Shown here piece after piece: positions 57,077 through 64,000 of a stretch of 64,000 bases of DNA. Made by a program: the position numbers and the translations under genes. Origin of the DNA: Mansonella perstans (lineage: Eukaryota; Nematoda; Chromadorea; Rhabditida; Onchocercidae); the NCBI GenBank assembly GCA_037074765.1, contig JBAMDO010000198.1:36848-100847 (forward strand). Reading direction: 5' to 3'. A model generated the notes under the pieces. That model had not been told where the DNA came from. It was given only the letters and a program-made list of their open reading frames with translations, and made no database searches. Position 1 is the stretch's first letter; each line of letters starts with the position of its first letter.

Positions 57077-58980
57077 ATTAAATCTATAATATCCGTTATG
57101 ACCATATCAAATCAAAACCTAAATTTAACCGAATTTCGTAAAAAAAATAAAATGATAATTTTGGAAAATAATTTATCCTAATCAATGGATAAACGAAACT
57201 GTAATGATAACATTTCTCATCGTCGATAATTAATAACAGAAATGATACTTAAGTGATTAATAATTAGGTGAGATATTATTGCACTGTGTTTAACCTGATC
57301 CATACTTAATACTTGATGGTTATAACAAATGAATGTCAAAATGGAACCTTTGATGCGGAAAAACAAATATGAAAACTTATATTCGGCTAATAGGAAGTTT
57401 TACAATGAAATGCACAAAGTAAATGGACCGATAGGTAAGAAGTGAAAGTATGAGGTGTGGAGCATTAGTGCTCTTTCAAGCTGTATTGAGACTCAAAATG
57501 ATCGAAACAGATGTTTTGAGGGCAATAAATTTTCCAAATGCCCTATCAGCCAACACGAAACCTCTACATCCTTCCTACCTCGCCTTTCTTATGAAATTTT
57601 AACTTGAAAAAAAAGAGTTAAGAAATTCGAAACACATAATATTTGGAAGTGTGTATACAATCTATATTATGTGTATTATATATACATACACTTAAATATA
57701 TACATAAATATATGTACACAAGTAAAATCAATTAGATGTCCTTCAAAAATATACGGCTCAATGGATGATAATATCCGGAAAAATTCTGCTGTAAATGGCT
57801 GACATAATTTGAATGGCCGTAGCAACGGAATGATGCATGGAAACAATCTAGGAAGCATTTATTTGAATAAAAGTTAAAAAAGACACATATTTGATTCGCT
57901 GAACTTTGTGAAAACATAAAAAGCTGACCGACTTAGTAAAATGCTATCTATGGTTTATGGTCAAAATTAGGATGAAGATAGCTAATCTATTTATAACATA
58001 TCTTTTAAACTCTTTTCATTATTTGATTTCCTGTTTTTAAATTCTTCCCCATTCATTTTTTTTCTTGTTCTTTGATGTGTTTTGCGATGATAACTTTATG
58101 AAAGGATAAAAATTTTTTATACGATTAAATGAATCAAACTAGAATATTAATGCTTTCTTATTTTTTCTTATCATTCATTCTAATGTAATAAGTCAACAAA
58201 TGAAATAGGCATAAGCATAGGAAAAGCAAAAAAAGAAAAAAAGAAAAACTAAGTTGATAAATAGGAAAAAATTTTAAAAATCAAAGCCTAAAATAGGAAA
58301 ATAGTAAAAACTACAGTGGAAATATACGGAAACAAAAATGAAGCATCTTTTAAAACAATTTTAAATCTTTCCATATGTTATATTGTCATACATAATTTTC
58401 TAGTGAATTTCAAGTAAATATTGAAATGTTATCATAAAAAAAAATTAACAAATTTCTTTTTTTCCCATAATATCTTTCACTTAAAGGATTAATTACGTAG
58501 AAATATGTCATGGATTCTGTTATATATGCTTTCAAAAAAAAAAATTGAAAGAAAGCATTCGTTTCAATAACTTTTTTCAAATTAATTGCATAAAGCAAAA
58601 TTGGCGTTAGAAAAAAAAAAAAAACAAAAATAAGATTAACATAATGTCGTTGCACATACGTAAGAAAACGTAAATGAAGCACGGAAAAGGGGTCTTATTT
58701 CCTGTTGACAGATTTCATTATTTTTTTTTTATTTAAATAAAACAATTTGAATTTGAAAATTGGAAGAGAAAGAGAATGGGAAAAGAGAAAGAGAAAGAAA
58801 AGAAACGGGAAAAAAGAAAAAATGAAATGAGATGAGCATTTATGTACAAAAGAATTATTAGAAGGGACACGAATTTTGCAATTTAATGCAAAAGGAGTGG
58901 ATAATAGAGAGAGAGAAAAGGAAAAGAGAGGAAAGTGCAATGTATCATTGAAAAATAATGTGTAATGGGTTGAGAGGAAA

Positions 58981-59229
58981 TGGAAAAGACTGAGGAGCGA
59001 GTGAGGGAGAGGGGAGGGGGAAGGGGATGGGAAGAGAAAGGCGGGGGAATAGATGAGAGGTGGGAAGAGAAAGGCGGGGTATAGATAAGAGGAGGGAAGA
59101 GAAAGGCGTGGGAATAGATGAGAGGGTGGAAGAGAAAGGCGGGAGAATAGATGAGAGGAGGGAAGAGAAAGGCGGGGGTATAGATGAGAGGGCGGAAGAG
59201 AAAGACGGGGGGTATAGATAAGAGGAGGG
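58981..59229. repeat. polypurine minisatellite, 33-bp unit, about six copies
   Basis: From 59031 a unit GAAGAGAAAGGCGGGG, then TATAGATGAGAGGAGG, repeats about six times with small changes. It is preceded by a GGGGAGGGGGAAGGGG run (from about 59011) and a longer purine-rich stretch starting near 58757. Each unit carries runs of three to six G on the plus strand. Confidence 0.92.
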
Positions 59230-62200
59230 AATCCTCTTTTTCCTCAGAAGCCTACTATTAAGCTAAGTTTCGAAGCTTTCAATTTAACAATTTAGCATTG
59301 CATTTTTGCCTGTCAACTGTCACGAGCTAAGCTATGCTCAATGCCCATCTATCTCTCTCTTATCACACTACTGTCTCTTCTTTCTTTCATCTCTTTACAT
59401 CTTTAAAATCTCTTCCATATATCAAATTTCACTCATTTTCATCCTATTTTAGGTTTTCATTAATTGGTATAACAAAAAAAAACAAAAAAAAGAAAAATTA
59501 ACTTGCAAAAGCTAAATAGTTTAAGTTATTGAGAGAGATAAACATTGATTCTGCTCCTCCAAAGTAACTGAAAATGTCATAGAAGCTAAAAAATACATGC
59601 AACCTTAATGATGTAGTGAAAATAAAATTAGGCTCATCCTCCCCCCATTGGAATAATACGTGTATTTTCTTGACTCTGAAATGGTTTTTTTTTTTTTTTC
59701 AGGCTGTTTATTTTGTAAATATACTAATTGTTGCCAACGATTGTAAAAATTTGAAGCAAACGGAAAAATATACTCTAAGAATTAAAATGACACTTTTGTT
59801 TGTAAATAAAATTTGCACCGTTATGAAATTCTCTCACGCTATTATGTAATAAAAGCAAAAAAAAAAAAAAAAAAAAAAAAATCCAATAAATATATGCTTA
59901 TCGGTAATTAAATTCATAATTAATTCCAAAATCTTCATTATAAAGAGTTCAAAGAGAAACTGAATGAAATTTACAACGAAGAGCAATTATTTGGACTATA
60001 AGTAAAAAGAAAAAAAAAGTATACTTTAACATAGCTTCCTTTTGTTTTTACCTAAAGTTCAACTTTTTTTATTCCCATCACTTTTCATCTTTGCTTTCTT
60101 TTCACTTTTTGAATTATAAATTTCCTTTTAACACCGAAATTTTAGTCAGTTTAATTTTTTGTTGTAAAATTGATTTATATTATTTATGCTTAAAAAGTTA
60201 TCAACGGTACACTAGTGTTCCAAAATGATTTTTGATTGCAAACTTTAACATTTTCAAAAATTGCAATTATGAAATGAGAGAGAATAAAGAAGAAGAAATG
60301 AAAAATGATAGAACGATTAAAAATGGTATTTTAAATGAAAAAAAAAAAAAAAAAAAAAAAAAAACAAAAAAAAAAAAGGAAATGAGGATAATCGGGAAAA
60401 GAAATATTGAAGCAATAAAAGAGGAGGAGGAAGATGATGAGGTGACGTTCCCTTCCAACAAAACAACAAATAAGGATCAAAATTCATTGACCAATAAATT
60501 CTATCAAATAACTGTGATAGCTTACTTCCGCTCAATTCAATCCCTTTTCATATGCTATGAAAATTCAATTATAAATATCCATCAAATTTCCTTTCAATAA
60601 ATTGTCAAATTTTTGAATAGACTACTGAAACTAATCATAATTAATCAAACGAATAATCTATTAACAAACAAATAATAAATGTTTTACTATGACGGAAAAT
60701 GAAGGGGAGCTAATCCTTACCAACCTTCATTACGTTCTTTGCATGTTTTTATTAGCCCAGTTCAACCAAAAATGTATATATATATATAAGAAATGTGCAT
60801 ATGTATATGGAAGAAGTTCTAGAGTTTCCTTCTTCCCATGCAATGTTAAAAAAGGTGACAAAATCCAAGGATACACGTAATCGGGTAATATCATTTTGGG
60901 AATTTTTTAGCTTATGCTACCTATACTAGTAGTTTACCATTTAAACCGGATTATGAAAAAAAAAAAGAAGGAATTAGTAATGATATGGTACTAGTACAGG
61001 ATGAACAATATCCTATACTATCACTGAAAAAAATTCAGCAATTGTTTTTTGCTTCTTAATGATTTATTTCGTATCATAGATATGCTTAAAAGTTTGGAAT
61101 ATTTTTGCGCAATTGGACAATAAAAAACAAAAGAAAGATCCAAAAAAAAGTAACGCTATAACAGCAGAAAAAAAATAAAAATAAACATAAAGCAATAGAA
61201 GATATCTATAATTCAAATCTGTGATAAATTGAAAAGAACGGATGACGTTGAAGTAAGTGATAAAATGAGGATAAAAAGATAAAAAATATTAATTGACATT
61301 TCAATTCCTGATTAATGAATCAAATACTCAATCAACAAATACTCAAAGTACATCCGGCACTAAGTAAATACCACTAACATTTTCTAAGATTAACATTAGA
61401 TGATCTAACTTCCTCATAAAAAGTAAAAAAAAAAAGTGAAGGTAAACTTTACTTTAAATGTTTATTTGTTGCAGGAACAAATAATACCATATTTAAAATT
61501 ATTCTGACACCAATGATATAAAAAATGACATAGAGGCAATTTTTTTTACAAAGTTTCCCGGCAATATTTTTGGATGATGTCAGATAAACAGATTTTTTAT
61601 AAAGCTTTCATCTGCTGTCTTTTAACCGAAAAACCGGATCTTACAGACAGTCTAATATAAACTGATAATCATTAGATTTGTTCTGACAGTTAATGAATAA
61701 TAATATTTTTTGATTCATTTCTAACTTATCTAAGAATGAATATACATATCATACTAAAATGTAATAATAAGATTCGATGTTTATAAAAATGAAAATGAAA
61801 TAACAGAATTAAATTATAGTAATTACTAACTGAAATTTTTCATAACGTTTTCAAAACGAAAATGATATGTTTTTCTCTTCGTTGTACTAATTGTTATTTT
61901 TTTTTCCTTTTTAACTCTTTGGAAGTGAAATAAATGTATGTTAAAGAAAATAGGAAAAAAAAATACTATGATAATCTTATCATTCTCGATATTCTCTATC
62001 ATCGCTGTGATGAATTATTAAGTAATTACTGAACTTCAAAAAAATCTTTAATTAAATAAGATAGTGCTATGGAATAGGCAGTAAATACGATGCGAAAATC
62101 ACTGATAATCGATATTGTAAACAATACACCTTATCAGTGCACACTTTGGCCATCGATAATCAGACAAATTCTATTTTCATATCTGGCAAGTTATATAACG

Positions 62201-63426
62201 AGACACATTTAAATGCTAATAGGCTCTGTATGTTAACATTAACATTTCTGAGATCCCTAATTATGCGTGTCATTTCATACATGAAATGAAAATAACCCTG
62301 AAAAATTCAAATCTAATTTTTAATCTAAAAATTACCGAATATATTGATAAATTTGATCTTAAACTAATCCATCTCTGGTTCTGGCTCAGCTTTATGTAAA
62401 GGTGATCAATCAAGACTTACTCTAACATTATCTAGTCCGTCATATTTCATCGAAAACAAATCAATAATGCAATTGGTTATGGAAACAATAATTCATTCAT
62501 CCAATGTTTCCTCCAAACTTCAATAAAATGAACAATGCTAAACAACAAGCACTAAAAATATATGAAAACGAAAAAAGCCTTTTTTTTTTTTTTTCGGTTC
62601 AAAAGAAATAATGATAGAAGATTTTTAGAAGTGAAATAAACAGCAATTTTTTCAATCTAATAATATCAATACTAATCAAAATAATAATAATAATTGGAAT
62701 AGGTGAAGAGCGTAATGATTTGTTGAGATTAAAGTTAAACATTAAGTATAACAGCAACGAAATTCTATGATAAAAATTTTAATTCTGAAATATGACTTAA
62801 ATTATTTTATGTCCATGAAAGCAAGTAGAAAAATCTATTTGTGTATCCCTGTGAATAAAATTAAAAATTCAAGAAAATAAAAATACACTGTAATGAATGA
62901 TTAGAATTTTTATGAGAGATAATGATGGTAGTGACACGATCTTGAACATCAGCTTGTTGTTCCTATCAAGCATAAATGGGTACATCGATGGATGAAAAAG
63001 CTCACATACACATACCATTATTATTGCCTATCCTTTCTTTACTTACACCAAATAACCATAAGCCTTATCAGTGACACATACAAAGCTAACACAGTCCCTC
63101 ATTCTTTTTTTGCTAATTCCTTTTTTTTACTTTTCCTAGGGAAAACACAGCTGAATATTATGGTTTTCTGGTTAGATAATGTAACAACAGAAAAACTTGA
63201 TAGAGCCTTCTTTTGCTCTCCTTAGCCAACAACAGCAATAGCAGCAGCAGCAGCCAAGTAAATATGGTGTCTCACCATTGTCCATTCAGTTCCTTAATAT
63301 TTTTTTCTTACCTCAATAACATCAATGTATTGTTATTGGTGATGAATACACTTATAGCACTAATAGTATCAGTAGTAATAACAGTAACAGAGCAAGTCTT
63401 CTTTCTACAGTACAAAGTATTACTGT

Positions 63427-63523
63427 TGCTGTCACTGTTGTTGTTGTTGTTGTTGTTGTTGTTATTGTTATTGTTGTTCTCGCTACTGTCGTTATCGTTG
63501 TTGTTATTGTTATTGTTATTGTC
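63427..63523. repeat. (GTT)n/(ATT)n imperfect microsatellite
   Basis: Interrupted trinucleotide repeat on the plus strand; it produces a spurious Leu-rich open frame. Confidence 0.85.
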
Positions 63524-64000
63524 GAAAAAATTTCATGCTAAAAAGGTAAATGACATTTCAGGATCATGTTAAGAAATAGCATATAAGTTCACATCGATAG
63601 AAAACTTAGCGGGAAAGACATATTGATAATAATAATTAATAGAATTAGAACAAGCACATAAGAGGTACACAGAGCATGCAGAAAGCAAGAATGAATGGGA
63701 TAGCGAATGCTTGCTTGGCTGCACGAGCTCAACGATATGCTACTACCCCACTGCCGCATAGGCATAATAACGAAATAGCTATTCAGCTAATCGCCTTGGC
63801 CGTTTAATATTCCCAAACTGCCAACTTACTCTAAACAACTAACTGATGGGCAAACTACATTTCAAGCTCATTCTATTTGACTAGTATCAGGTATTTTTTT
63901 TTTTTTTTTTTGTTTGTGCCTGTCTAAATATGCGCGTATCGTGTGTGTACGTTGTGTATGTGCGTATGTGTGCGTGTGTATGAAAAGCAATTTATTATTA

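Larger units (their letters stand above)
53341..64000. other. 10.7-kb gene-poor, low-complexity region
   Basis: Includes the tax-6 upstream region. No coding gene recognised. It holds long A or T tracts (for example 56341-56365, 56951-56973, 59858-59880, 60340-60377), a direct repeat at 56987-57076, a polypurine minisatellite at 58981-59229, a GTT-type repeat near 63430-63520 and a GT-rich end from 63935. A short hydrophobic open segment lies at about 54100-54275 on the minus strand. Confidence 0.6.

Noticed and set aside
58695..58940. 81-codon minus-strand open frame rich in Phe/Ser/Leu
   Set aside because: It is the complement of the polypurine block; composition alone explains it.
60232..60600. 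122-codon plus-strand open frame
   Set aside because: It is carried by poly(A) tracts that give a Lys/Glu run; the opposite strand gives poly-Phe. Low-complexity artefact.
63213..63572. 119-codon Leu-rich open frame
   Set aside because: Produced by GTT/ATT and CAG-type trinucleotide repeats, no splice context.

Overview
This is a eukaryotic, very AT-rich window from a nematode genome. The gene set points to this: the UNC-17/CHA-1 cholinergic locus, a TAX-6-type calcineurin A, a PHA-2/HHEX homeobox gene and a RASSF (rsf-1-like) gene, all split by short-to-medium introns with nematode-like polypyrimidine-TTTCAG acceptors and likely trans-splice acceptors just upstream of start codons. Base composition, long simple-sequence intergenic regions and scattered A/T tracts would fit a filarial or related parasitic nematode. 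The species is an inference I cannot prove from sequence alone.

Layout from left to right. (1) 213-3434, plus strand: a six-exon gene for an unrecognised 219-residue protein. It is bracketed by a 97%-class inverted repeat with arms at 315-547 and 4377-4613. (2) 5705-7599, minus strand: the 3' three exons of a Hex/HHEX-type homeobox gene (pha-2 orthologue); its first exon was not found. (3) 10952-15329, plus strand: a ten-exon gene for an unrecognised 738-residue protein, including a 21-nt microexon. (4) 16825-28001, minus strand: the cholinergic gene locus. The vesicular acetylcholine transporter gene unc-17 (two coding exons, 530 residues) lies upstream of the choline acetyltransferase gene cha-1 (14 coding exons, 635 residues). 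In C. elegans these two share a noncoding first exon and promoter, and unc-17 sits inside the first cha-1 intron; the same order and strand are seen here. (5) 28002-39215: about 11 kb with no convincing gene, probably holding the cholinergic promoter and shared 5' exon. (6) 39216-42166, minus strand: a RASSF tumour-suppressor-family gene (C1 + Ras-association + SARAH) with two alternative 5' ends. (7) 45768-53340, minus strand: calcineurin A catalytic subunit (tax-6), 14 constitutive exons plus one possible in-frame cassette exon. (8) 53341-64000: about 10.7 kb of noncoding, low-complexity DNA, including a polypurine minisatellite.

Functional links: unc-17 and cha-1 act in one pathway. ChAT makes acetylcholine in the nerve terminal and VAChT loads it into synaptic vesicles. 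The calcineurin and RASSF genes are independent signalling genes on the same strand, but their 3.6-kb separation argues against an operon. All exon models below were built by hand from splice signals, phase consistency and remembered family sequences. Every multi-exon model given closes in frame. No transposase, rRNA, tRNA or CRISPR was seen.
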